A DNA stretch of 10,519 nt. It comes from an uncultured Eisenbergiella sp. (GTDB lineage Bacteria > Bacillota > Clostridia > Lachnospirales > Lachnospiraceae). The stretch is from positions 1-10,519 of the forward strand of contig CARDPF010000097.1 of NCBI GenBank assembly GCA_948960675.1, in the 5' to 3' direction. Both the position numbers and the translations under genes were made by a program. Each line of letters opens with the position of its first letter. Positions within the stretch are counted from its first letter, which is position 1. This document shows positions 1-6,401 of this stretch, one piece after another. The notes below the pieces were generated by a model, which saw only the letters and a list, made by a program, of their open reading frames with translations, was not told where the DNA came from and searched no databases.

Positions 1-27
1 AAAACTCCCTTGAAAAGTTATTGATTT

Positions 28-57
28 TTGTCTGCGAATCTGTTTAACTGGTAATGT
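28..57 (+). promoter_or_regulatory. possible purC promoter
   Basis: TTGTCT at 28-33 and TAATGT at 52-57 are separated by 18 bases, and a TG sits one base before the second hexamer (TGG-TAATGT), giving an extended -10. Only 3 of 6 bases of the -10 match consensus. Transcription would start near 64 and leave a leader of about 120 bases before purC. This is a weak call made from sequence only; a promoter left of the window is equally possible. Confidence 0.25.
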
Positions 58-146
58 AGTTTTTTGTGACGGCCAGGCTACGCCCGTACCGTTACGTTTT
101 TGTCGTATGCTAAGAAAGACAAACCAACCAATACTTACTTATGCCA

Positions 147-167
147 ATGCCTTTTACGGCAAGGCAT
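147..167 (+). other. leader hairpin upstream of purC
   Basis: ATGCCTT (147-153) and AAGGCAT (161-167) form a perfect 7-bp stem with a 7-base loop. The stem ends 9 bases before the GGAGGG ribosome binding site of purC (177-182). There is no T-run, so it does not look like an intrinsic terminator. It could stabilise the mRNA or affect ribosome access, or it could be chance. I could not match the leader to the purine (xpt-type), PRPP or other riboswitch consensus that I know. Confidence 0.35.
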
Positions 168-186
168 CGCTCACACGGAGGGTATT

Positions 187-1068
187 ATGACAAACACAGA
201 AAGCAAAAAGCCCATCAAAGAGGGAAAGGTTCGCGAAATTTATGACAACGGCGACAATTTAATTATGGTCGCAACAGACCGCATCAGCTGCTTTGATGTG
301 ATTTTAAAAAACAAAGTAACTAAAAAAGGGACTGTCCTGACCCAAATGTCCCGCTTTTGGTTTGACCTGACCAAGGACATCCTTCCCAACCACATGATTT
401 CCACGGATGTAAAGGATATGCCTGCATTTTTCCGGCAGCCGGATTTTGACGGCAACAGCATGCTCTGCAAGAAACTGCAGATGCTTCCCATTGAATGCAT
501 CGTGCGCGGCTATATCACCGGCAGCGGCTGGGCCAGCTACCAGAAAACCGGCGCCGTCTGCGGCATCCGCCTGCCGGAAGGACTTCGGGAAGCCGACAAG
601 CTGCCGCAACCCATTTATACCCCTTCCACCAAGGCTGAAATCGGCGACCACGACGAAAATATTTCTTATGAGCAAAGTATCGCCTATCTGGAGGAACGTT
701 TTCCCGGCAAAGGCAGCGAATATGCCGCCAGACTCCGCGACTATACCCTCGCCCTGTACAAAAAATGTGCGGATTACGCTTTAAGCCGCGGTATCATCAT
801 CGCCGACACCAAATTTGAATTCGGGCTGGACGAGAATGGCAACATCGTGCTGGGCGACGAGATGCTCACCCCCGACAGCAGCCGTTTCTGGCCTGCAGAC
901 GGCTATGAGCCCGGCCACAGCCAGCCCTCCTTTGACAAACAGTTCGCCCGGGACTGGCTCAAAGCCAATCAAAATCATGACTGGACGCTCCCGGAAGAAA
1001 TTGTGGACAAGACCATCGACAAATACTTACAGGCCTATGCCATGCTGACCGGGCAGGAACTTAGATAA
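187..1068 (+). CDS. purC: phosphoribosylaminoimidazole-succinocarboxamide synthase (SAICAR synthetase)
   Basis: This cytoplasmic enzyme of de novo purine synthesis joins CAIR to L-aspartate with ATP to give SAICAR (EC 6.3.2.6). The 293-residue product shows the family in order: GKVREIYD at 13-20, ATDRISCFDV at 29-38, signature one PIECIVRGYITGSGW at 101-115, signature two ADTKFEFG at 206-213, and DEMLTPDSSRFW at 224-235. At 293 residues it belongs to the longer PurC subtype rather than the form of about 240 residues common in Bacillus. The start is the ATG at 187, 4-5 bases after GGAGGG. The frame stays open upstream to a TTG at 100, but those 29 codons look unlike PurC and have no good ribosome binding site. 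No other pur gene lies beside it, so it seems to be transcribed alone. It ends facing the kinase gene across a GC-rich hairpin. Function is near certain. Confidence 0.97.
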   Translation: MTNTESKKPIKEGKVREIYDNGDNLIMVATDRISCFDVILKNKVTKKGTVLTQMSRFWFDLTKDILPNHMISTDVKDMPAFFRQPDFDGNSMLCKKLQMLPIECIVRGYITGSGWASYQKTGAVCGIRLPEGLREADKLPQPIYTPSTKAEIGDHDENISYEQSIAYLEERFPGKGSEYAARLRDYTLALYKKCADYALSRGIIIADTKFEFGLDENGNIVLGDEMLTPDSSRFWPADGYEPGHSQPSFDKQFARDWLKANQNHDWTLPEEIVDKTIDKYLQAYAMLTGQELR

Positions 1069-1089
1069 AAAAGTGTGCGTAAGTACGCA
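1067..1089 (-). terminator. candidate terminator for the kinase/phosphatase operon
   Basis: Read on the minus strand, TGCGTA and TACGCA (plus-strand positions 1084-1089 and 1076-1081) form a tight short stem. A CAC follows, and then six T residues (plus-strand A-run 1067-1072). This is the shape of a weak intrinsic terminator for the minus-strand kinase gene that ends at 1150. The short stem and its tiny loop lower confidence. Together with the larger hairpin next to it (1093-1139), it lies between two convergent genes, as expected for transcription ends. Confidence 0.4.
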
Positions 1090-1092
1090 TTA

Positions 1093-1139
1093 CCGTCCTG
1101 CGGCGGGTCGCACCAGCGACACATTCCGCCGCCGGACGG
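1093..1139. repeat. GC-rich nested inverted repeat between convergent genes
   Basis: CCGTCCTGCGGCGG (1093-1106) pairs with CCGCCGCCGGACGG (1126-1139) over 14 positions with one mismatch. Inside it, GTCGC (1107-1111) and GCGAC (1116-1120) form a second stem around the loop ACCA, leaving an ACATT bulge. No T-run follows on the plus strand. It probably stops or shields transcripts of purC and the facing kinase gene. Its elaborate symmetry also suits a dispersed REP-like intergenic element, which one copy in this window cannot prove. Confidence 0.6.
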
Positions 1140-1149
1140 CCCCAAAAGG

Positions 1150-2574
1150 CTACGGCATTTTTCTCTCCAGCGGCCGATACCAAAGGCGATATTCCAATAC
1201 CTCCCCCTCCTGCGTCATTCCCCGAACGGATATTTCCAGTTTTTGTCCCTGCTTAAAAAGCGCAGGATCCAACTCCAAATAGACCGGCTCCCCAACCTCC
1301 AAAACAGAACCCTCTTTCACCAAAAGCTTACGCAATTGCGCGTCGCGCAGCACCAGCGGCAGCTTGGAAACCATATTTTCCCCTCCCCTGGCAGCCGCCG
1401 CAATCTGGGGCTTTCCCCCGAATGCATACGCCGATACGGGCTTTTGCCATAAACCGGCCAGCATTCCGACAAAAAGCAGGAGAAAGAGCCAGCGGCCACT
1501 CTCCTTTTGGGTACGCAGCACGCTCTGTAGCGGCTCCGGCTGCCACCCTCCCCGGCAACACCTTCTTTTTTCCACAACAAACCGCTGCCAAAGGCAGGCC
1601 GCCAACGCAAAAACCGACTCTCCCACAAGCAGGGCCAATTTTCTCCAAAGCAGCGCTTCCCTACACAGTACCGCTTGATAGAAACGCCACGCAGTCCCAC
1701 AGGCTGCACCAAGCAGCAGCCATGTTCCCCAGGGCAGCATTTTCCTCTTCCATCCGCCTTTTGCATGTTCCTCCAAAAAACCCTGCAGGGCTCCTTTTAC
1801 AGCCTCCATCGTTCCGAAACGCTCTGATGGGGACTTTTGCATACACCTTTCCACAATCTTTTCCAATTTCCTTGGAATTTCCGGATTACAATCCCGCAAC
1901 GGACAAGCGGCATAGGGCGGTTTTGACGGGTCCATGCCGCTAAGCAGCGCATAAAGCGTCCGTCCCAATCCAAACACATCGCTGCGCACATCCGCCTTTC
2001 TTCCTCTTTTTGCCCCGTCTTCCTGTGCAAAAACCGGCTCTTCTTCCGTTAAAATTCCGAATTGTTCCGGCGCCGCGTATCCGATGCTTCCTGCAACAGG
2101 CTCGGTCTGCGCATCCCAGCTTTCCAGGGTGCTTCCAAAATCCACCAGCCACACCCCTCCCTCCCCGTCCGTCATAATATTGGACGGCTTACAGTCCAAA
2201 TATAAAAGCGGAGGCTGCATGGCATGCAATGCGCCAATGGCTTCACACAGGGCAATCCCTATCTCCACCGCTTTTTCCCATGTCATTGCCCCAAAGCGCT
2301 CCAACTGTGTCTGCAGGGATTCCCCTTCAATCCAATCCATGATCAAATAGCAGAATTCCCCATCCTCCACCATGTCCACAATTCTTGGAAACCGTCCCCC
2401 CTTTATCCTGCCAAGTACCAGCGCCTCCATTCCCGGACAGTTTTTCTTTATTTTCTTTGCCGCCCAGTTTTTTTGAAGTTTCCTGTCATATACCCTAAAA
2501 ACCTCCCCTGCGCCGCCCTTTCCCGCCATCTGTGCGACTTCATATTTTTCTCCCGGCAAAACCGTTACAGACAA
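1150..2574 (-). CDS. membrane-anchored eukaryotic-like Ser/Thr protein kinase
   Basis: This is a Hanks-type protein kinase that would phosphorylate Ser/Thr on cytoplasmic targets. In a 474-residue product, the glycine loop GKGGAG is at 18-23, the ATP-binding Lys at 40, the catalytic loop YLDCKPSN at 125-132 (Asp127, Lys129, Asn132), DFG at 145-147, APE at 168-170 and the RSDVFGLG helix at 197-204. Hydrophobic segments near 280-296, 313-329 and 362-376 suggest three membrane spans. A final domain of about 100 residues would then lie outside the cell. It has no PASTA repeats, so it is not a PrkC/StkP type. The usual HRD/YRD of the catalytic loop is YLD here, so the Arg of the RD motif is missing. 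I chose the TTG at 2574, four bases after the phosphatase stop and behind AAGGGG; no ATG or GTG in frame fits. The phosphatase directly upstream is its likely antagonist. The substrate is unknown. Confidence 0.88.
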   Translation of the reverse strand: MSVTVLPGEKYEVAQMAGKGGAGEVFRVYDRKLQKNWAAKKIKKNCPGMEALVLGRIKGGRFPRIVDMVEDGEFCYLIMDWIEGESLQTQLERFGAMTWEKAVEIGIALCEAIGALHAMQPPLLYLDCKPSNIMTDGEGGVWLVDFGSTLESWDAQTEPVAGSIGYAAPEQFGILTEEEPVFAQEDGAKRGRKADVRSDVFGLGRTLYALLSGMDPSKPPYAACPLRDCNPEIPRKLEKIVERCMQKSPSERFGTMEAVKGALQGFLEEHAKGGWKRKMLPWGTWLLLGAACGTAWRFYQAVLCREALLWRKLALLVGESVFALAACLWQRFVVEKRRCCRGGWQPEPLQSVLRTQKESGRWLFLLLFVGMLAGLWQKPVSAYAFGGKPQIAAAARGGENMVSKLPLVLRDAQLRKLLVKEGSVLEVGEPVYLELDPALFKQGQKLEISVRGMTQEGEVLEYRLWYRPLERKMP

Positions 2575-2578
2575 TCCT

Positions 2579-3307
2579 TCATCCCCTTCCCCTGTAGGAT
2601 AGCAGCACTGCAGTCTGGTTATCCTTTTCCCCCTGCGCGCGCAAAAATCCCGCCACACCCTTCAATCTTTTGTAGGGCGTCTGCTCCCCCTCATTTTCCC
2701 CCAAAAGCGCTCCTTTGAAAAACCCCTGCGGGGCAAGGCGGCAGAATCCGTCCGTACATAAAAGCAGGCTCTCTCCCTTTCCCAGCCTTCCCTTGCACAA
2801 ATCCGGATGCCAAAAAGAAAACGCCCCCACACAGCGGCACAATGCGCCTCCCTTTACATGATCCTGCGTCAGGCGCCATTCTTTCCTTCCCACCCGGTAA
2901 GCCCGGCTGTCGCCCACATGCAGCACCAAAAACCGTTTCCCCCTCACCAGGGCCACCGTGCAGGTGGTGCCGCAACAAATTCCCTCCGCCTTCTCACAGC
3001 GTTCCATCTGTCCCTGTATCCGCCAAAGGGCTTCCACCGCAGCCCTGGCAGTCCTTTTTGTCCAAAAAAGTCCGCCCATCAGGCCCAGACCTTTCCGGTA
3101 AAACCACTTTGTCAATTGCTCAACCACAAACCCGCTGGCCGTCTCCCCCTGTGGCAGCCCGCCGATTCCGTCGCATACCGCCACCAGTGCGGCTTCCTGC
3201 CGCCTTCCCAAAAGCCCGTTCAGCCTCACCCTCTGCAGGGAAAAAGAATCCTCGTTCTTTTCCCTGTAATTTCCCTGGTTCCAAAACCAGGATGCCAAAT
3301 ATGACAT
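2579..3307 (-). CDS. PP2C-family Ser/Thr protein phosphatase
   Basis: This is a metal-dependent (Mn/Mg) phosphatase that removes phosphate from Ser/Thr, probably undoing the work of the kinase encoded just downstream. The 242-residue product has all PP2C landmarks in order: NED at 18-20, VCDGIGG at 44-50 with metal ligand Asp46, GTTCT at 113-117, GDSRAYR at 132-138, TQDH at 147-150, CTDGF at 184-188 with Asp186, and KDN at 228-230 with Asp229. The stretch between TQDH and CTDGF is shorter than in typical PrpC/Stp proteins. There is no signal peptide or membrane segment, so it is cytoplasmic. The start is the ATG at 3307, five bases behind GGGAGG; the open frame extends to 3433, but the extra 42 residues are unlike the family. 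Only four bases separate its stop from the kinase TTG, so the two are probably translationally coupled. No FHA or PASTA gene is nearby. Confidence 0.92.
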   Translation of the reverse strand: MSYLASWFWNQGNYREKNEDSFSLQRVRLNGLLGRRQEAALVAVCDGIGGLPQGETASGFVVEQLTKWFYRKGLGLMGGLFWTKRTARAAVEALWRIQGQMERCEKAEGICCGTTCTVALVRGKRFLVLHVGDSRAYRVGRKEWRLTQDHVKGGALCRCVGAFSFWHPDLCKGRLGKGESLLLCTDGFCRLAPQGFFKGALLGENEGEQTPYKRLKGVAGFLRAQGEKDNQTAVLLSYRGRG

Positions 3308-3777
3308 GATGCCTCCCGTGTTCCTTCCAAAATTTTGCCGCAAAATCCCCAGACAAAGTTCTGCTACTTTATCCCCAAAAACGAAATTGAAATAGAAAAT
3401 GTTGCCGACATGCAACGTTACAGGCAAAACCAAAATGTTCTGCCGCCAGACTACCTGAAGGAAAAGATCAGATTTCCTGAAAATATATACCTATCAAATA
3501 AATGACTTAAACAGAGTTTACCATGCTTTGCGACTGTTTACAATAGAAAATTTCAATTATTCACGCAAATCAATTATTCCGCTTTTTCCAAACTGTTTCC
3601 CATTCCCACCATAATTCCTCCGTTTCTGCGTGGCATTGTTATGCAAACCTTCCGTAACCGAAGCTGGCCGTCCGCCAGACCGGGCAGCTTCGGTTACGGG
3701 CTTACAGGTTCATTATAGGAAACCCAGGGACAAAAATCTACCAATACAAATTTCCTTTTCCGCCCGTTTTCCTTCCA
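3308..3777. other. intergenic stretch of about 470 bp without a gene
   Basis: I see no convincing protein here; the only open frame (plus strand, from 3630) is short and runs into the antisense of the neighbouring gene. The region is AT-rich, especially 3480-3600. It holds a perfect 15-bp inverted repeat (3652-3699), a small hairpin GTTGC-cgacat-GCAAC (3401-3416), and possible minus-strand -10 boxes for the phosphatase/kinase pair: TATATT near 3485 and TATAAT at 3717-3712. Neither -10 has a strong -35, so the true promoter is undecided. The leader of the phosphatase mRNA would be about 170 or 400 bases. Confidence 0.5.
3652..3699. repeat. perfect 15-bp inverted repeat with an 18-base loop
   Basis: CCGTAACCGAAGCTG (3652-3666) is matched exactly by CAGCTTCGGTTACGG (3685-3699) around a GC-rich loop. 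It sits about 80 bases downstream of the F5/8C-like gene at the end of the kdu operon and about 350 bases upstream of the phosphatase start. Neither strand has a T-run after it, so it is not a standard intrinsic terminator. It may be a transcript-end stabiliser, a protein-binding palindrome or a dispersed repeat. A perfect arm of this length is very unlikely by chance. Confidence 0.7.
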
Positions 3778-4569
3778 TTAAGCCTCTGTCCCGTACACCG
3801 CAAGCTGGGTCAGGGCCGGAAACGGCGAAGGGTCGTCGGCCTTGACCAAGTTCCCTATTGTCAGCCAGCGCACCGTTTTGGGGGCAAACCTACAGGTCTG
3901 CACACCGCTGCTTTTCTCCATGGCAAAATCCAGCGTGCTTGCGTCGGAGAATGTAAAAGTTGCCTGAGTCCACCAGCTATCATGGGGAAAATCCGCCCTC
4001 GTCACCAGTTCGATCTTATCAATCTTTACCTCCCGCCCAAAATCCAGCTTCAGACAGGCGTTGGGATCCCGGTTGATCCCCCAGGAGGCATACGGCCATT
4101 CCCCGTGGGAACGGTTTTCCGTCACGCCGTCAATAACATTTCTCGCCGCAAAAACGGATTCCCCCCGGGTTTCCACATTCGCCGACGCATGGGGATACAC
4201 GCAGGTTTCCCCATGCTGATCCATCACATTCAAAGCAAGATTTCGGTAAGGCGCAATCTCCTCTTTTGTGGCCAGCCGCACATACAGATAATGCTTATTA
4301 CCGGCAAACGCTTTCGGGGAATAGCAAATCCGTTTTTCCCCAAACGGAACCGTAAACCGCACGGATTTATCCGTGATATAAACCAATGCGCTGCCCAGCG
4401 CATCATCCACCTGAAAAACCAGATGAACGTTGGCCGCAGAAGCTTCCAGCACAATCACATCCCCTTCCCGGTATGCATCCGAATATACGATTGCGGCCTG
4501 CCCCTGCCCATGGTCCGCACAGACGGTGGAGCCGTCTGCGCGCAGGATTTTTAAAGTAAATTCTACCAT
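3778..4569 (-). CDS. kdu-linked cytoplasmic protein with a C-terminal F5/8C (discoidin)-like carbohydrate-binding domain
   Basis: The 263-residue product has two parts. Residues 1-120 are rich in beta strands, with no motif I can name. From about 125 to 261 the layout resembles F5/8 type C (discoidin-like) sugar-binding domains: NVIDG near 144-148, ENRSHGEW shortly after, then an ASWGINRDPNA stretch, a LDFGR strand, RADFPHDSWW and a TFSDAST strand. There is no signal peptide, anchor or membrane segment, so it should stay in the cytoplasm, which is unusual for a carbohydrate-binding module. No enzyme motif is visible. The ATG at 4569 follows AAGGGGA by a few bases. It is the last gene of the kduI-kduD operon, 34 bases after kduD, so it probably acts on or senses a uronate or oligosaccharide intermediate. 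That role is inferred from position only; a lyase-like or mutarotase-like activity cannot be excluded. Confidence 0.75.
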   Translation of the reverse strand: MVEFTLKILRADGSTVCADHGQGQAAIVYSDAYREGDVIVLEASAANVHLVFQVDDALGSALVYITDKSVRFTVPFGEKRICYSPKAFAGNKHYLYVRLATKEEIAPYRNLALNVMDQHGETCVYPHASANVETRGESVFAARNVIDGVTENRSHGEWPYASWGINRDPNACLKLDFGREVKIDKIELVTRADFPHDSWWTQATFTFSDASTLDFAMEKSSGVQTCRFAPKTVRWLTIGNLVKADDPSPFPALTQLAVYGTEA

Positions 4570-4603
4570 CTTTCCCCTTATTTCTGCCGCTTTTTGCGGC
4601 CCG

Positions 4604-5410
4604 TTACTGCGGCTGTTTCCCGATATACGCTAAAATGCCGCCGTCCACATACAGCACATGCCCGTTGACAAAATTGGAAGCATCAGAAGCAAGGAACACG
4701 GCCGGTCCCTGCAAATCCTCCGTCTCCCCCCATCTGGCCGCAGGGGTTTTGGCAATGATAAACTGGTCGAAAGGATGCCTGCTGCCATCCGGCTGTATCT
4801 CGCGCAGCGGAGCCGTCTGGGGCGTTGCAATATAACCGGGGCCGATGCCGTTACACTGGATATTGTATTCGCCGTACTCGGAGGCAATATTTCGGGTCAG
4901 CATCTTTAAACCGCCCTTTGCCGCCGCATAAGCGGACACGGTCTCCCTGCCCAGTTCACTCATCATGGAGCAGATGTTGATGATTTTGCCGTGTCCCTTT
5001 TTGATCATGGAAGGAATCACCGCCTTGGACACGATAAAGGGGGCGTTTAAGTCCACATCCACCACCTGCCGAAACTGTTCGGCCGTCATCTCGCACATGG
5101 GGATGCGCTTGATAATGCCCGCATTATTCACCAGAATGTCGATGACGCCCACTTCCTTTTCAATCGTATCCACCAAGTTTTCCACGTCTTTTTCGCTGGT
5201 CACGTCGCACACATAGCCGTGTGCGCAGATACCCGCTTCCTTGTAGGCTGCCATTCCCTTTTCCACCAGCTCCGCTTTGATATCGTTAAAGCAGATGGTA
5301 GCGCCTGCCGCCGCGTAAGCTTTTGCAATCGCCATCCCGATTCCGTAGGACGCTCCGGTGATCAGCGCAATTTTTCCTTCCAAAGAAAATTGATTCATTT
5401 CAAATGCCAT
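4604..5410 (-). CDS. kduD: SDR-family dehydrogenase, KduD-type (often named gluconate 5-dehydrogenase)
   Basis: This short-chain dehydrogenase most likely interconverts 2,5-diketo-3-deoxygluconate and 2-keto-3-deoxygluconate with NAD(H), the step after KduI. The 268-residue product has the classical SDR set: nucleotide loop TGASYGIG at 18-25, Asp70 in the CDV motif, NNAG at 95-98, and the catalytic triad Ser148, Tyr161 and Lys165 (YAAAK). NGIGPGYIATP at 187-197 and the C-terminal YVDGG at 254-258 also fit. Its sequence closely recalls the enzymes of Bacteroides and Clostridia annotated as gluconate 5-dehydrogenase that sit beside kduI. Those names conflict, so the substrate is assigned from context. 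The start at 5410 is 7-8 bases after AAGGAGGG; the open frame upstream to 5527 lies inside kduI and is not coding. It begins 13 bases after the kduI stop, so the two are co-transcribed. Confidence 0.9.
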   Translation of the reverse strand: MAFEMNQFSLEGKIALITGASYGIGMAIAKAYAAAGATICFNDIKAELVEKGMAAYKEAGICAHGYVCDVTSEKDVENLVDTIEKEVGVIDILVNNAGIIKRIPMCEMTAEQFRQVVDVDLNAPFIVSKAVIPSMIKKGHGKIINICSMMSELGRETVSAYAAAKGGLKMLTRNIASEYGEYNIQCNGIGPGYIATPQTAPLREIQPDGSRHPFDQFIIAKTPAARWGETEDLQGPAVFLASDASNFVNGHVLYVDGGILAYIGKQPQ

Positions 5411-5423
5411 CGTCTGTCCCTCC

Positions 5424-6287
5424 TTACTGCAATTCGGTGTTTTTAACCGCATCCATATCGGTAAACTCCTGGTTTTCCCCTGCCATGCCCCAGATAAAGG
5501 TATATGCCTGGGAGCCGCTTCCCGCATGGATGGACCAGCTGGGGGAAATCACCGCCTCCTCGTTGCGCATCACAATGTGCCGGGTCTCCGTAGGTTCCCC
5601 CATATAATGCATCACAAACGCATCCTTTGGCATGTCAAAATACAAATAGACCTCCATCCTTCTGTCATGGGTATGGCAAGGCATCGTATTCCATACGCTT
5701 CCGGGCTTCAGCGCCGTCATCCCCATCACCAGCTGGCAGCTTTCCACCTGACCGGGAAGGATATACTTATTAATCACACGGTCATTGGATTCCTCCAGAC
5801 AGCCGCAGGCCACTTTGTTTTTTTCCTGAATGATCACAACGCCTTCCGCAGCTTCCCCCTCCCGCTTAATCAACACGGTAGGATACGTCTTATGGGCGGG
5901 TGTGGAATTGAAATAAAACTTGGCCGGATTGCCTGCGTCCATGCTGCAAAAGGAAATGTCTTTTGCACCCATGCCGATATACATGCCGTCCTTGTGGGCC
6001 ACTTCATACTCCTTTCCGTCCACCGTCACCGTGCCTGTGCCGCCGATGTTGATCAGTCCCAGTTCCCTCCTCTGCAAAAAGAAGGCGGCGCGAAGTTCCT
6101 CCCCGGCCGTAAGCTTGAGTTCCTTGCCCACAGGCGTGGCCGCGCCCGTGATAATTCTGTCAATGTGGCTGTAGACCAGCTTGATCTCATCCGCGCAAAA
6201 AAGATTCTGGATCAAAAATTCCTCCCGCAGCCGTTTGGTGTCATAGTGTTTCACATCCTTCGGGGATGCAGCCGTCCTCAGTTCCAT
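5424..6287 (-). CDS. kduI: 5-dehydro-4-deoxy-D-glucuronate isomerase (4-deoxy-L-threo-5-hexosulose-uronate ketol-isomerase)
   Basis: KduI isomerises the unsaturated uronate product of pectin lyases (DKI, 4-deoxy-L-threo-5-hexosulose uronate) to 2,5-diketo-3-deoxygluconate (EC 5.3.1.17) in the cytoplasm. The 287-residue product is slightly longer than the E. coli enzyme. It keeps the zinc site: His205 and His207 in CHTHDRRMEVY, Glu212, and His254 in SWSIHAGSG. These equal E. coli His196, His198, Glu203 and His245 with a constant offset of nine. The bicupin core (GGTGTVTVDGKEY at 82-94, GMYIGMGAKDISF at 101-113) is clear. The ATG at 6287 stands about eight bases behind CAGGAGGG. It is the first gene of the operon kduI-kduD-F5/8C protein and is divergent from an AraC-type regulator. 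Glycosaminoglycan-derived uronates could be the natural source instead of pectin. Confidence 0.96.
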   Translation of the reverse strand: MELRTAASPKDVKHYDTKRLREEFLIQNLFCADEIKLVYSHIDRIITGAATPVGKELKLTAGEELRAAFFLQRRELGLINIGGTGTVTVDGKEYEVAHKDGMYIGMGAKDISFCSMDAGNPAKFYFNSTPAHKTYPTVLIKREGEAAEGVVIIQEKNKVACGCLEESNDRVINKYILPGQVESCQLVMGMTALKPGSVWNTMPCHTHDRRMEVYLYFDMPKDAFVMHYMGEPTETRHIVMRNEEAVISPSWSIHAGSGSQAYTFIWGMAGENQEFTDMDAVKNTELQ

Positions 6288-6323
6288 TTTGATACCCTCC
6301 TGAATTTTGTTTGCTTTATCCGT

Positions 6324-6329
6324 ATCATA
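6324..6329 (-). promoter_or_regulatory. extended -10 box of the kduI operon promoter
   Basis: On the minus strand TATGAT (6329 to 6324) is preceded by TGG, which makes an extended -10. No good -35 lies 16-18 bases upstream. Transcription would begin near 6317, giving a 30-base leader to kduI. A good -10 with a missing -35 is typical of promoters that need an activator such as an AraC-family protein. Confidence 0.5.
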
Positions 6330-6346
6330 CCATCAACATTTTCAAT

Positions 6347-6358
6347 TTTCCCGGGAAA
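6347..6358. promoter_or_regulatory. 12-bp palindrome TTTCCCGGGAAA, possible operator between kduI and its regulator
   Basis: The palindrome is perfect and is centred about 35 bases upstream of the predicted kduI start site and about 55 bases upstream of the predicted regulator start site. It occupies the place of the missing kduI -35. Binding by the neighbouring AraC-type protein is possible, but that family usually binds direct repeats, so another regulator (for example a LacI type or catabolite control) is an alternative. Function is inferred from position. Confidence 0.35.
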
Positions 6359-6372
6359 TACAGGCAAAAAAC

Positions 6373-6401
6373 TTGTCTTTTTTGAACAATTTCCTTATAA
6401 T
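6373..6401 (+). promoter_or_regulatory. promoter of the AraC-family regulator
   Basis: TTGTCT (6373-6378) and a perfect TATAAT (6396-6401) are separated by exactly 17 bases. Transcription would start near 6408 and give a leader of about 90 bases before the ATG at 6499. This is the best sigma-A-like promoter in the window, suggesting that the regulator is made constitutively. Confidence 0.7.

Noticed and set aside
100..186. Upstream extension of purC from a TTG codon
   Set aside because: The extra 29 residues do not resemble the PurC N-terminus, and the ATG at 187 has a strong GGAGGG site at proper spacing.
1..186. Purine or PRPP riboswitch before purC
   Set aside because: I looked for the conserved junction sequences of the purine aptamer and of ykkC/PRPP RNAs and saw none; only a simple 7-bp hairpin is present.
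1364..1943. Overlapping plus-strand open frames opposite the kinase gene
   Set aside because: The opposite strand encodes a kinase with all core motifs in order; these frames are low-complexity Pro/Ser/Ala-rich shadows.
3630..3845. Short plus-strand open frame of 71 codons in the long intergenic gap
   Set aside because: It spans the 15-bp inverted repeat and runs into the antisense of the F5/8C-like gene, with no ribosome binding site and no conserved feature.
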